In this document: positions 32,830 to 42,310 of the stretch, piece by piece
How positions within the stretch are numbered: position 1 is the first letter of the stretch
Layout of the letters: each line of letters begins with the position of its first letter
Origin: RGIG2041 sp045578865
GTDB taxonomy: Bacteria > Bacillota > Clostridia > UBA1381 > UMGS1253
NCBI GenBank assembly: GCA_045578865.1
Contig: JAZNLB010000005.1
Coordinates: forward strand, 1-64,000
DNA length: 64,000 bases
Direction: 5' to 3'
Position numbers and translations under genes: made by a program
Notes under the pieces: generated by a model
The model's input: the letters and a program-made list of their open reading frames with translations, nothing else
Database searches by the model: none
Told to the model about the DNA's origin: nothing

Positions 32830-33603
32830 TTATTTAAAATATCTTTGTCTGTGAATTTCGTACATCAGCACCGCAGCGGCGGCAGAAGCATTTAAGCTGT
32901 TGACCTGCCCCTTCATCGGGATACTGACCATAAAATCGCAATTTTCCTTGACCAGACGGCTGATGCCTTCGCCCTCGGAGCCGATGACTACGGCCAAGGG
33001 TCCGGTCATATCGGTCTTATACAATTCCGATGCGCCCTCGGCATCCGTGCCACACACCCACAATCCTGCATCTTTGAGCTTCTTGATGCACTGCGTCAAA
33101 TTTGTTACCTTGCACACCGGCATATACTCCGTTGCACCGGCCGAAGCCTTTGCCGCAATCGCATTTAAAGCAACGCTTCTGTGCTTCGGGATAATCACGC
33201 CGTGCGCGCCGCAACATTCTGCCGTACGGATAATAGAGCCAAGATTGCCGGCATCATTTAACGAGTCGCACAAAATAACAAACGGCGCTTCTCCCTTGTC
33301 AGCGGCATTTTTTAAAATTTCCTCTATGGAAACATAGGTTGCCGCCGCTACATAGGCGATAATACCCTGATGTGCCCCCGTCTGACTGATCGCATCAAGT
33401 TTGGAGCGCTCCACTTCGCTGACTAAGATTTTTTGCTCTTTTGCAAGCGCAAGGATGCGTGTAATCGCACCCTTGTTATCGCTCTTTGCTATTAAGATTT
33501 TATCTATCTGCCGACCGGCACGCATGGCCTCAAATACAGGATTTCTCCCCTCTAAAATATCCTCGCGCAGTTCGGTCTGCTCATTGTTTCTTTGTTTATT
33601 CAT
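32830..33603 (-). CDS. rlmB: 23S rRNA 2'-O-methyltransferase RlmB (SpoU family)
   Basis: 257 residues, SPOUT-knot methyltransferase modifying a 23S rRNA guanosine ribose. Seen: substrate-binding N-domain with GRNPVFEAMRAGRQIDKIL, motif 1 DSLNDAGNLGSIIRTAECCGAHG, motif 2 VIGSEGEGI, and motif 3 IPMKGQVNSLNASAAAAV. Its ATG overlaps the lysC stop by one base (TAATG), so it is the last gene of the ACT-hom-lysC operon. Confidence 0.92.
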   Translation of the reverse strand: MNKQRNNEQTELREDILEGRNPVFEAMRAGRQIDKILIAKSDNKGAITRILALAKEQKILVSEVERSKLDAISQTGAHQGIIAYVAAATYVSIEEILKNAADKGEAPFVILCDSLNDAGNLGSIIRTAECCGAHGVIIPKHRSVALNAIAAKASAGATEYMPVCKVTNLTQCIKKLKDAGLWVCGTDAEGASELYKTDMTGPLAVVIGSEGEGISRLVKENCDFMVSIPMKGQVNSLNASAAAAVLMYEIHRQRYFK

Positions 33604-34817
33604 TACGCTCTACCCAAATCAAATTTTTCGTGAATTGCAACAACGGCGCGCTCTGCATCCGCTCTGTCAATGAGTACGGAAACCTTGATTTCGGAGGTTG
33701 CAATCATACGAACATTAATGTTGTTTTGGAAGAGGGCTTCAAACATCTTGGAAGCCACGCCCGCATTGGAAACCATACCTGCGCCGACGATGGAAACCTT
33801 GGATACGGAATCATCATAAACAATTTTCTTTGCACCGATTACATCATTTGCACCGTTAAGCACATCAAGCGCTTCCTGCAATCTGTCGGAAGCCACGGTA
33901 AAACTGATGTCTCTTGTACCATCTCTGCCTTCGGATTGAATTATCAAGTCTACATTGATATCCTTCGCCGCCAGTTTGGAGAAAATGGAATACACCTTGC
34001 CCGGCTGGTCGTCTACCTCCATCACTGCAATGCTTGCCGTATTGTTATCGCGTGCTACGCCTCTTACCATCATCTTTTCCACATCTTTTACCTCCTTAAC
34101 GGTTGTACCTTCCACTCTGTGCAAGCTGGAAAGCACCTTCAATTTTACATTATATTTTTTTGCCATTTCAACCGAGCGGTTGTTTAGCACATTTGCACCG
34201 AGACTTGCAAGTTCAAGCATTTCATCATAGGAAATGTCGTTGAGTTTTACAGCGTCCGGACAAATGCGCGGGTCGGTCGTATATACGCCGTCCACATCGG
34301 TATAAATTTCGCACACATCTGCGCTCAGCGCCGCCGCCAATGCTACTGCGGATGTATCCGAGCCGCCACGGCCGAGTGTGGTAATATCGTCATACTTATT
34401 GAGGCCCTGGAAACCTGCAACCACAACAATCTTGTTTTTGTCGAGTTCCATTTTTAATCGGTCGGTGTTGATTTTATGAATTCTCGCCATTCCGTACTGG
34501 CTCGAGGTATTAAAACCAGCCTGCCAGCCCGTTAGTGAAATTGCCGGACACCCGAGCTTTTCAATCGCCATCGCCAGAAGCGAAATCGATATCTGCTCAC
34601 CGGTTGCCAAAAGCATATCCATCTCGCGCTTGGACGGTCTGTCGCTGATTTCCTTTGCCTTTTCAATCAAATCGTCTGTGGTATCGCCCTGTGCGGATAC
34701 AACTACAACCACTTGGTTGCCTGCTTTATACTTATCCGTTATGATGCTTGCCACATTAAACACTCTCTCGGCATTGGCAACAGAACTGCCGCCGAATTTC
34801 TGTACTACTAAACTCAC
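33603..34817 (-). CDS. lysC: Aspartate kinase
   Basis: 404 residues, first step of the aspartate pathway to Lys, Thr and Met. Seen: VQKFGGSSVAN at the N-terminus, TTLGRGGSDTSAVALA, VYTTDPRI, and two C-terminal ACT domains that bind feedback inhibitors (VDLIIQSEG, MIATSEIKVSVLID). Follows hom, with an ACT regulator gene first, so the unit is aimed at homoserine/threonine; lysine or threonine inhibition is likely but not readable. Confidence 0.95.
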   Translation of the reverse strand: MSLVVQKFGGSSVANAERVFNVASIITDKYKAGNQVVVVVSAQGDTTDDLIEKAKEISDRPSKREMDMLLATGEQISISLLAMAIEKLGCPAISLTGWQAGFNTSSQYGMARIHKINTDRLKMELDKNKIVVVAGFQGLNKYDDITTLGRGGSDTSAVALAAALSADVCEIYTDVDGVYTTDPRICPDAVKLNDISYDEMLELASLGANVLNNRSVEMAKKYNVKLKVLSSLHRVEGTTVKEVKDVEKMMVRGVARDNNTASIAVMEVDDQPGKVYSIFSKLAAKDINVDLIIQSEGRDGTRDISFTVASDRLQEALDVLNGANDVIGAKKIVYDDSVSKVSIVGAGMVSNAGVASKMFEALFQNNINVRMIATSEIKVSVLIDRADAERAVVAIHEKFDLGRA

Positions 34818-34830
34818 TGTATTTTCCTCC

Positions 34831-36036
34831 TTACTTCATGACACGAATCATGCTGATAACCTTACCTGAGAGTTTTTCCAATTTCTCTATCATATGCGCT
34901 TCTTTCATCGCCGGTGCGATAAAGGCCATCTGTTCATCGCTGTCGGCAAAAATGGTGTCTGCGCCGAAAATATCACGCACAACAGAAGCATTTATACCGT
35001 CTGCGCGTACAAACATCGCACCCTCAGCCTCCAAATGACTTACGCACAAATCTTCTGTGCCCTCTGCCCAGATAAAGTTTTTGTTTGCGCTATCCGTTGC
35101 AATATCAATCACATCGCCGAGCACCGCACTTGCCGTCGGCAATTTGCCGGCGCCTCTGCCGTAAAACATCACATCTCCCACACTGTCGCCACGCACCATA
35201 ATCGCATTAAACACATCTTCCACCATAGCAAGCGGTGTGCCCTTTTTAATCAGCATCGGCGATACGCGGCAAAGGCTCTTGCCGTCCTTGTTTTGCGTGT
35301 AGCCGATAAGTTTAATTACATAACCTAAACGGTCTGCGAGTTTCACATCGTCTAATGTGATTTTGGTGATACCTTCGGTGTATACTTTTTCGCTGTTTAC
35401 CGCTATGCCGAAAGCAAGCGATGCAAGGATACTGATTTTTCGGCAGGCATCATGGCCTTCCACATCGGCTGCCGGATTGCGCTCGGCATACCCTTTCTCC
35501 TGCGCTTCTACGAGCGCCTGCTCAAAAGTTTTGTTGTTGTGAATCATCTGCGTTAAGATGTAATTTGTCGTACCGTTTAAGATACCGAAAATTTCGGTAA
35601 CATTGTTTGCCGCCAGACACTTGTGCAGCGGACGAATAATCGGAATACCGCCGCCGACGCTGGCTTCAAACAAATAGTTTACATTCTTTTCTTTTGCAAT
35701 CGCCAAAAGTTCGGTGCCGCACTTTGCCACAAGTTCTTTATTGCTTGTAACAACGCTCTTGCCTGCCATAAGCGCCTTCTTTGTAAATGTATACGCCGGT
35801 TCTACGCCGCCGATGGTTTCCACCACAATGCTGACGGAAGCATCGTTTAAAATCACATCAAAATCCTTTGTGAAAATCTCTTTTTTCGGATGCGTATCAA
35901 AATCACGCAAATCCAGCACATGGGCCACTTCGATTTTTTTGCCCACCTTACGCTCAATACCGCAAGCATTGGTATCCAAAATATCGTACACGCCGGAGCC
36001 TACCGTACCATAACCGAGTATTGCAATCTTCATCAT
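34831..36036 (-). CDS. hom: Homoserine dehydrogenase
   Basis: 401 residues, NAD(P)-dependent reduction of aspartate semialdehyde. Seen: Rossmann motif LGYGTVGSGV near residues 7-16, VVTSNKELVAKCG, EASVGGGIPII, and GILNGTTNYILT; a C-terminal ACT-like domain ends in MIRV. Starts with two adjacent Met codons. Second gene after the ACT regulator. Confidence 0.95.
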   Translation of the reverse strand: MMKIAILGYGTVGSGVYDILDTNACGIERKVGKKIEVAHVLDLRDFDTHPKKEIFTKDFDVILNDASVSIVVETIGGVEPAYTFTKKALMAGKSVVTSNKELVAKCGTELLAIAKEKNVNYLFEASVGGGIPIIRPLHKCLAANNVTEIFGILNGTTNYILTQMIHNNKTFEQALVEAQEKGYAERNPAADVEGHDACRKISILASLAFGIAVNSEKVYTEGITKITLDDVKLADRLGYVIKLIGYTQNKDGKSLCRVSPMLIKKGTPLAMVEDVFNAIMVRGDSVGDVMFYGRGAGKLPTASAVLGDVIDIATDSANKNFIWAEGTEDLCVSHLEAEGAMFVRADGINASVVRDIFGADTIFADSDEQMAFIAPAMKEAHMIEKLEKLSGKVISMIRVMK

Positions 36037-36073
36037 AATCTTTACGCCTTTCTTCCCAATTTGTTTGTGTTTA

Positions 36074-36517
36074 TTATTCGCCCGAAATAATTTCCAGACG
36101 CTTTACACCATCTACCAGACGGAGTTTTTTTATGAGTTGGTCTACACGCATATTCATTTCGCCGATACGCAGAGAAATCGTAATGCTTGCAAGTTTATTG
36201 ACCGGAATGTTTTGGTTGATGGTCAAAACACTCGTGTGTGCGCCTGCCAAAACATTAAGTATGGTGGATAGCACGCCCATTCGGTCCGCCACTTCAAATA
36301 AAATCGTTATGATTTTATCTTTTCCCATCTCTTCGAGCTCAAATACGCGATCTTTGTATTTATAAAAAGCCGAACGGCTGATTTTCAATTTTTCCGCCGC
36401 CTCCGAGGCCGTCTGACAAACGCCGGTTTTCAGTAGACGCTTCGCCTCCATCACCTTTTGAAAAATCTCCGGCAATACCGCAGTATCAATCATCAGATAT
36501 TCATTTTGACGCTCCAA
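36074..36517 (-). CDS. ACT domain-containing regulator (UPF0735/PheB-like)
   Basis: 147 residues. N-terminal helix-turn-helix-like part (ASEAAEKLKISRSAFYKYKDRVFEL) and C-terminal ACT domain (ITILFEVADRMGVLSTILNVLA ...). This family heads threonine/homoserine operons and likely senses an amino acid. The start is a TTG at 36517, chosen because GGAGG lies 7 nt before it and the length then matches the family; the frame extends upstream without another RBS. It leads the hom-lysC-rlmB operon under a good promoter. Confidence 0.88.
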   Translation of the reverse strand: MERQNEYLMIDTAVLPEIFQKVMEAKRLLKTGVCQTASEAAEKLKISRSAFYKYKDRVFELEEMGKDKIITILFEVADRMGVLSTILNVLAGAHTSVLTINQNIPVNKLASITISLRIGEMNMRVDQLIKKLRLVDGVKRLEIISGE

Positions 36518-36582
36518 AAACTCACCTCCGAACCATCGCAACTTTGTGCGCGGTAGAAATACATTTGTAGTCGTACTATGGA

Positions 36583-36611
36583 ATAATATCATACTCCAAA
36601 AGCGGTGTCAA
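36583..36611 (-). promoter_or_regulatory. Sigma-A promoter of the ACT-hom-lysC-rlmB operon
   Basis: TTGACA (36611-36606), 17-nt spacer, TATTAT (36588-36583), 66 nt before the TTG start. Confidence 0.82.
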
Positions 36612-36709
36612 TACTTTATAGTAGGTTTTTTTCAAATCCGCACGAAAAAAGAAGGAAAAACTTTGGAAGATGTAGAAATTAAACAAAATAGGGATTGGGG
36701 GTATGCCAA

Positions 36710-37105
36710 ATGGCTGGCAAATTGTTTAAAAAAGCCTTTGTGGGCGGATATAACCGAAAGAGTGTTGAGGCTGAAATTGCGGCTCTGCAAGCCGAAGTTG
36801 AAGCTGGCAAAACACGCATCGCCGAATTAACGGAAAAATCAGAACAGCAAGCCGCGCAACTTGCTCGTTTCGAGCAGGAACGCACCTTGATTTCCGATGC
36901 CCTTTTAACTGCACAAAGAGAGGGCGAAAAGTTACTTTCGCAGGCCCGTGCAGAAATTGAAGAACTGCAAACCGCAGCACAGGCGGAATTAGACCGTTTG
37001 TATGCGCTTGCCGAGGAAGAGCGTGAACGCATCCGCGGCTATCAGAAAAGTGCATACGAAATGCTCAAAGAACATAAAGAACATGCTGACAGCATAGAAA
37101 TTTAA
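36710..37105 (+). CDS. DivIVA-like coiled-coil protein
   Basis: 131 residues. A short N-terminal domain with KAFVGGYNRKSVEAEIAAL resembles the DivIVA lipid-binding start (KxFxGGYxxxxVD/E), followed by a continuous, charged coiled coil to the end (Glu, Ala, Gln, Arg-rich). Likely peripheral membrane scaffold in cell division or polar growth. Only four-residue tail after the coil. The ATG at 36710 is preferred over the TTG at 36695. uppP follows 14 nt later. Confidence 0.75.
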   Translation: MAGKLFKKAFVGGYNRKSVEAEIAALQAEVEAGKTRIAELTEKSEQQAAQLARFEQERTLISDALLTAQREGEKLLSQARAEIEELQTAAQAELDRLYALAEEERERIRGYQKSAYEMLKEHKEHADSIEI

Positions 37106-37119
37106 TAAAGGAGTTTATT

Positions 37120-37950
37120 ATGACTTGGTTTGAGGCTTTAGTTTTAGGTCTGGTACAGGGATTGACCGAATTTTTACCGGTATCCAGTTCCGGTCACATT
37201 GTCATTTTCAGTAATATTTTAAATGTGCAAATCGAAGACGGTAACGCATTTTCCGTGCTTTTGCATCTTGCAACCTTCATCTCGGTCTGCATCATGTATA
37301 AAAAAGATGTTTGGATGCTGATTAAAGAAGCTTTTTTGTGGGTATGGGATATGCTGCACGGTTGTTTTGCCGTAAAAACGCCGGAACGCAGAATGTTGAT
37401 TTTGCTGATTTACGCAACCCTCCCCGCCATCGTGGTCGGCGCTTTGTTTAAAGTGTTTGACCTGGATGCAAAGCTCTCCGTTCTGCCCGTAGTCGGCGGC
37501 ACGCTTATGCTGACAGCAGCGCTGATGTACATCGTTGACCATTTCGGCGACGGTAAATACACGCAAAAAGATGCAAGCATAAAGTCAGCATGGCTCGTCG
37601 GTCTGGCACAGGCATGTGCGCTTCTGCCGGGTCTGTCGCGCAGCGGCTCCACCATCACGGCAGCGCGTGCTTGCGGCTACAAAAAGGAATTTGCCATCAA
37701 GTTCGCATTTTTAATGTCTCTGCCGGCAATTTTAGGAGCGGCGGTGCTGGAGGGTGCAGGTTTGATTATGGACGGCGCTTTTTCCGTAGACCCCGTACCG
37801 ACAATGATTGCCTTTGTTGCGGCGATGGTTTCCGGTGTACTTGCCATTAAGTTTATGATTAACCTGCTCAAAAACAACCGTTTTTATATTTTTTCGATTT
37901 ATTGCGCGTTGGTCGGCATAGTTTGTCTTGTATTTGGTTTTATAAAGTAG
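37120..37950 (+). CDS. uppP: Undecaprenyl-diphosphatase UppP (BacA)
   Basis: 276-residue polytopic membrane enzyme recycling undecaprenyl diphosphate for cell-wall synthesis; confers bacitracin tolerance. Seen: EFLPVSSSGH at residues 17-26 and PGLSRSGSTI near 170, the two catalytic motifs, and about eight transmembrane helices. Pairs functionally with the wall-polymer genes elsewhere in the window. Confidence 0.95.
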   Translation: MTWFEALVLGLVQGLTEFLPVSSSGHIVIFSNILNVQIEDGNAFSVLLHLATFISVCIMYKKDVWMLIKEAFLWVWDMLHGCFAVKTPERRMLILLIYATLPAIVVGALFKVFDLDAKLSVLPVVGGTLMLTAALMYIVDHFGDGKYTQKDASIKSAWLVGLAQACALLPGLSRSGSTITAARACGYKKEFAIKFAFLMSLPAILGAAVLEGAGLIMDGAFSVDPVPTMIAFVAAMVSGVLAIKFMINLLKNNRFYIFSIYCALVGIVCLVFGFIK

Positions 37951-37953
37951 TAT

Positions 37954-37990
37954 AATAGGAGTGGCTTTCGAGCCGCTCCTATTTTATTTT
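37954..37990 (+). terminator. uppP terminator
   Basis: 13-bp stem AATAGGAGTGGCT/AGCCGCTCCTATT with TTCG loop and a T-rich tail. Confidence 0.82.
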
Positions 37991-38010
37991 GCAGAAAGGA
38001 CGGTGTGTAT

Positions 38011-38838
38011 ATGAACTGGTCGAGAACAAAAACCTGGCTGATTGTACTCTTTGTCGGTATCAATCTGTTCTTACTGTTTACCATCGTGAAAGAAAACATA
38101 GTCAAGTCCACCATTTCGGAGCAAATGATTACAGACACCGTCGAAATCCTTGCGCGAAATGGCATTACGGTCGAGCCGCAAACCATCGTTCGCAAGATGC
38201 CGTCTCTAAGTGCAGTCGAGGTGCAAAATACCATAACCGACCAAGCCGCTTTTGCCGAAAAACTGCTTGGCAACAAAGGCACTTATGATGCGTCTGCCAA
38301 TCAGTATAGGCACGCAGCGACCATCGTGCGCTTTGAAGGCGATACTTTCAGTTATATCAATTTAAACCCCATTTTGAAAAGTGCTTCGGTCGATGCACAA
38401 GCCGCCGTAGAGATTGCAAAGAGTTTTTGCACCAAAGCCGGACTGGATATGCGAAAGGCGCAGGCACAGTCCTATGCGGAAAACGGTAGCGAAGCTGTAG
38501 TGATATTTACTCAAAAGCTCGACCGCTATCCGCTGCTCGATTCCCAAATCAAACTGATTGTCAATGCCAAAGGTGTGCGTGAGGCCGTCGGTTGCTGGTT
38601 TTATATGGCAGATGACCAGAGCGGCGGCGGCATGGGCAACCGTGTAAAAGAAATCACTTCGGTATTGGTTGACTTTATTTCCGACAAAAACCGTGCACAA
38701 AGTTCCGTGCAGATTGCAGACATCACCTTAGGCTACACCACGGGCGATAAAAGCACCTACCACAAGTCCGTCTCCGCTATGCCCTCCTGGCGCATTACCA
38801 CCGCAGACGGCAGAGTGTATTACTACGATGCAAATTAA
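38011..38838 (+). CDS. YycI-like membrane-anchored protein
   Basis: 275 residues. N-terminal MNWSRTKTWLIVLF and INLFLLF form one transmembrane anchor in the pattern of YycI, a negative regulator of the WalK (YycG) sensor kinase; a large extracytoplasmic domain follows (beta-rich, ending ADGRVYYYDAN). The ATG at 38011 is taken over the upstream GTG. Normally encoded with walR, walK and yycH; none is present here, so the partner is unknown. ygiQ begins 11 nt later. Confidence 0.6.
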   Translation: MNWSRTKTWLIVLFVGINLFLLFTIVKENIVKSTISEQMITDTVEILARNGITVEPQTIVRKMPSLSAVEVQNTITDQAAFAEKLLGNKGTYDASANQYRHAATIVRFEGDTFSYINLNPILKSASVDAQAAVEIAKSFCTKAGLDMRKAQAQSYAENGSEAVVIFTQKLDRYPLLDSQIKLIVNAKGVREAVGCWFYMADDQSGGGMGNRVKEITSVLVDFISDKNRAQSSVQIADITLGYTTGDKSTYHKSVSAMPSWRITTADGRVYYYDAN

Positions 38839-38849
38839 GGATTACGCAT

Positions 38850-40757
38850 ATGAAAGACTTTTTACCAATTACAAAAGAAGATTTACAATCGCGCGGTTGG
38901 GACACGCCCGACTTTTTATACATCAGCGGCGATGCGTATGTTGACCATCCGAGTTTCGGGCACGCCATTATTACGCGTGTGCTGGAGGCAAACGGATACA
39001 GCGTGGGCATCATTGCACAACCGGATTGGAAAAACACAGATGATTTTAAATGTTTGGGCAAACCGCGCCTCGGCGTGCTGGTTTCGAGCGGCAATATTGA
39101 CTCTATGGTCAATCACTACACCGCCGCAAAAAAACCTCGTTCGGAGGATTTGTATTCTCCCGGTGGCGAGGCGGGACACCGTCCGGACCGTGCCGTGATT
39201 GTATATTGCAATCGTATCCGCGAGGCGTTCGGCGATATTCCGATTATAATCGGCGGCATCGAAGCGAGCCTTCGCCGATTTGCACACTACGATTATTGGG
39301 ACAATAAGGTGCGCCGCAGCATTTTGCTCGACAGCCGTGCCGACCTTTTGATTTACGGGATGGGCGAAAAGCAGATTGTGCAAATCGCCGACGCGCTCGA
39401 AAAAGGCATCCCTGTAAAGAAAATCCGTCATATAAACGGCACCTGCTTTATTGCAGACAAAGACTATGTGGCAGATGGCATTGTGCTGGACAGTTTTGAA
39501 TCCGTAACGGCAGACAAAGTAGCGTACGCCAAAGCCTGCCGCCTCCAATATGAAGAGCAAGACCCTATCCGCGGAAAGCGGCTGATGCAACCGCATCATG
39601 ATAAGATTTTAGTGCAAAATCCACCGATGCTTCCTTTGACGACCAAAGAACTCGATGCGGTCTATGCCCTTCCCTACATGCGTACTTACCATCCGTGTTA
39701 TGAAGCAAAGGGCGGCATCCCCGCCATCGCGGAAGTTAAGTTTTCCATTACAAGTTGTCGCGGCTGCTTCGGCGCATGCAATTTCTGCGCCCTGACTTTC
39801 CATCAGGGCAGAATCGTACAGTCTCGCAGTCACGAATCCATTTTAAATGAGGCAAAAAAAATCACATGGGAGCCTGACTTTAAAGGCTATATTCATGATG
39901 TAGGCGGTCCAACGGCGGATTTCCGCAAACCTGCATGCAAAAATCAGTTGAAGGTGGGCGCGTGCAAAAACAGACAATGCCTGTATCCGACGCCGTGCAA
40001 AAATTTAGAAGCCGACCACAGCGACTATCTGTCGCTTTTACGCAAACTGCGTGCGCTCGACCGGGTAAAAAAAGTGTTTGTTCGTTCCGGTCTGCGCTAT
40101 GACTATATCATGGCAGATAAAGACGACACCTTCTTTACGGAACTTTGTGCTCATCATGTCAGCGGTCAATTAAAAGTTGCACCCGAACATGTGAGCGAAA
40201 ATGTGCTTGCCTGCATGGGCAAACCCGCCGGCGGCGTGTATAAGCGTTTTTCGGACAAGTATTACAAAATCAATGAAAGGTTGGGGAAACAACAGTATCT
40301 TGTCCCCTATTTGATGAGTTCGCATCCCGGCTCTACTTTAAAAGATGCGGTGGAACTTTCGCTGTTTTTGCGCGACAACGGATTAAATCCGCAACAGGTG
40401 CAGGACTTCTACCCCACTCCGGGTACGATTTCCACGGCGATGTTTTACACCGGTATTCACCCCTACACAGGCAAACCCCTCTATGTGGCAAAAACACCGG
40501 AGGAAAAGGCAATGCAGCGCGCATTGCTCCAATATAAAAATCCGGCCAATCACAATTTGGTGCGAAAAGCACTTAAACTGTGCGGCCGTGAGGACTTAAT
40601 CGGTTTCGGCAAGCACTGTCTGGTGCGCCCCGAACCTGGAAAACAGGCAAACGGAGGAGATAAAAATGGCAATCATCATGGACGGAAAGGCTCTTTCCAA
40701 AAAAATCAAGGAAAATCTGCGAATCGAGGCAGAAAAACTCAAGGCAAACGGCGTTAA
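38850..40757 (+). CDS. ygiQ: YgiQ family radical SAM protein
   Basis: 635 residues. Seen: N-terminal YgiQ domain (DFLYISGDAYVDHPSFGHAI, GGIEASLRRFAHYDYW), the radical-SAM cluster motif CFGACNFC near residue 306, and a C-terminal conserved block (VKVAPEHVS-like KVAPEHVSENVL and PHPGST-like SSHPGSTLKDA). Function of the family is not settled; likely a modifying enzyme. The last 30 codons (basic tail GRKGSFQKNQGKSANRG) overlap the start of folD in another frame by 92 bp. Confidence 0.92.
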   Translation: MKDFLPITKEDLQSRGWDTPDFLYISGDAYVDHPSFGHAIITRVLEANGYSVGIIAQPDWKNTDDFKCLGKPRLGVLVSSGNIDSMVNHYTAAKKPRSEDLYSPGGEAGHRPDRAVIVYCNRIREAFGDIPIIIGGIEASLRRFAHYDYWDNKVRRSILLDSRADLLIYGMGEKQIVQIADALEKGIPVKKIRHINGTCFIADKDYVADGIVLDSFESVTADKVAYAKACRLQYEEQDPIRGKRLMQPHHDKILVQNPPMLPLTTKELDAVYALPYMRTYHPCYEAKGGIPAIAEVKFSITSCRGCFGACNFCALTFHQGRIVQSRSHESILNEAKKITWEPDFKGYIHDVGGPTADFRKPACKNQLKVGACKNRQCLYPTPCKNLEADHSDYLSLLRKLRALDRVKKVFVRSGLRYDYIMADKDDTFFTELCAHHVSGQLKVAPEHVSENVLACMGKPAGGVYKRFSDKYYKINERLGKQQYLVPYLMSSHPGSTLKDAVELSLFLRDNGLNPQQVQDFYPTPGTISTAMFYTGIHPYTGKPLYVAKTPEEKAMQRALLQYKNPANHNLVRKALKLCGREDLIGFGKHCLVRPEPGKQANGGDKNGNHHGRKGSFQKNQGKSANRGRKTQGKRR

Positions 40758-41505
40758 TCCGTGTCTTGCAGTTATTATTGTAGGCGAGGACCCGGCAAGC
40801 AAGGTATATGTTGCCGGCAAAATCCGTGACTGCGGCGAAGTCGGCATTGAATCGAGAGAATTTGCCCTGCCGGAAACCACCACGCAGGAAGAGTTAATCG
40901 CACTTGTGCAAAAACTCAACGCAGACGACAGCGTTTCCGGTCTGCTCGTTCAACTGCCACTTCCGAAACATTTAGATGAAAAGGCGGTAATTGACACCAT
41001 CGACCCGGCAAAAGATGTGGATGCCTTTCATCCTGCAAATGTCGGCAAAATCATGATTGGCGATTATGATTTTCTGCCGTGCACACCGGCAGGTGTTATG
41101 GAACTGTTAGACGAGTATAAAATTGATATTACGGGCAAGGAGTGTGTGGTCGTCGGCAGAAGCAACATCGTCGGCAAGCCGCAATCCATGCTTTTACTGC
41201 AACGCCACGGCACCGTTACAGTTTGCCACTCCAAAACGAAAAACTTAGCGGAAATTACGCGCCGAGCAGATATTTTGGTTGTTGCCATCGGTCGTGGCGA
41301 GTTTATTACGGGTGATATGATTAAAGAGGGTGCGGTGGTCATCGATGTCGGCATGAACCGCAACGCAGAGGGAAAACTCGTCGGAGATGTAGACTTTGCA
41401 AGTGCCGAGAAAAAGGCATCTTATATCACGCCTGTACCGGGCGGCGTTGGCGTAATGACGCGTGCCATTTTAATGAAAAACACCATCCGCGCAGCACAAA
41501 AATAA
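40666..41505 (+). CDS. folD: Bifunctional methylenetetrahydrofolate dehydrogenase/cyclohydrolase
   Basis: 279 residues, one-carbon metabolism. Seen: VGEDPASKVYVAGK (catalytic Tyr and Lys), QLPLPKHLDEKAVID, the CTPAGVMELL block, NADP site GRSNIVGKPQSM, and the end PVPGGVGVMTRAILMKNT. GGAGG lies before the ATG, inside the ygiQ coding sequence. Precedes rsmG. Confidence 0.96.
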   Translation: MAIIMDGKALSKKIKENLRIEAEKLKANGVNPCLAVIIVGEDPASKVYVAGKIRDCGEVGIESREFALPETTTQEELIALVQKLNADDSVSGLLVQLPLPKHLDEKAVIDTIDPAKDVDAFHPANVGKIMIGDYDFLPCTPAGVMELLDEYKIDITGKECVVVGRSNIVGKPQSMLLLQRHGTVTVCHSKTKNLAEITRRADILVVAIGRGEFITGDMIKEGAVVIDVGMNRNAEGKLVGDVDFASAEKKASYITPVPGGVGVMTRAILMKNTIRAAQK

Positions 41506-41517
41506 AGGAGTATCCCT

Positions 41518-42231
41518 ATGAAAACGATACTTGCATCCGGTCTGGATGCATTAAACATTGCCTATACAGAGCAAATGCTTTCGCAATTTGAACTCTATTA
41601 CGAATTGCTGATAGAAACCAACAAGGTAATGAACTTAACCGCCATCACCGAGGTGCAAGAGGTAGCAAAAAAGCATTTTCTCGATTCTGCCGCACTTTTG
41701 GCGCACGAGAAAATTCCGTACGGCGCAAAGGTGATTGACATCGGCACCGGTGCAGGTTTTCCCGGCATGGTGCTTAAAATTCTGCGCCCGGATTTAGACA
41801 TCACTTTGCTCGATGCGCTGCAAAAACGCATCCGCTTTCTAGAAGAAGTGTCAACAAAACTCGGCCTTTGCGACAAACTGACATTAACGCACAGCCGCGC
41901 GGAGGATTTGGCAAGAGATGACAAATACAGAGAGCGTTTCGCATTTGCTCTGTCGCGCGCCGTTGCGAATTTAAGCACATTGTCGGAATACTGTCTGCCT
42001 TTTGTGAAAATTGGCGGAAAAATGGCCGCTTACAAAGGCCCCGGTGTCGAAGAAGAACTGGCACTGGCTTCAAATGCCATTGAGATTTTAGGCGGTAAAA
42101 CAGCAGAAATTGTGCCTGTAAATGTTTTAGGAACGGATTTGGCACACAATATAGTTTTCATCGACAAACTTGTGTCTACGCCGACAAAATACCCCAGAAC
42201 AGGCAACAAACCGGCAAACAAACCTTTGTAA
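41518..42231 (+). CDS. rsmG: 16S rRNA (guanine527-N7)-methyltransferase RsmG
   Basis: 237 residues. Seen: NKVMNLTAITEVQEVAKKHFLDS, SAM motif VIDIGTGAGFPGMVLKIL, and ALSRAVANLSTLSEYCLP. Usual size. It precedes noc, the typical order near the replication origin in Firmicutes, although dnaA or mnmG are not in this window. Confidence 0.95.
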   Translation: MKTILASGLDALNIAYTEQMLSQFELYYELLIETNKVMNLTAITEVQEVAKKHFLDSAALLAHEKIPYGAKVIDIGTGAGFPGMVLKILRPDLDITLLDALQKRIRFLEEVSTKLGLCDKLTLTHSRAEDLARDDKYRERFAFALSRAVANLSTLSEYCLPFVKIGGKMAAYKGPGVEEELALASNAIEILGGKTAEIVPVNVLGTDLAHNIVFIDKLVSTPTKYPRTGNKPANKPL

Positions 42232-42279
42232 TTACCCAAAAAACAATTTAATATGTCGAAACATAAGAAACGGTTTTTC

Positions 42280-42307
42280 TTTACTTTTTTCCAAAATATG
42301 GTATTCT
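42280..42307 (+). promoter_or_regulatory. Promoter candidate for noc
   Basis: TTTACT (42280-42285), 16-nt spacer, TATTCT (42302-42307). The leader to the noc start is about 115 nt. Confidence 0.4.
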
Positions 42308-42310
42308 TAA

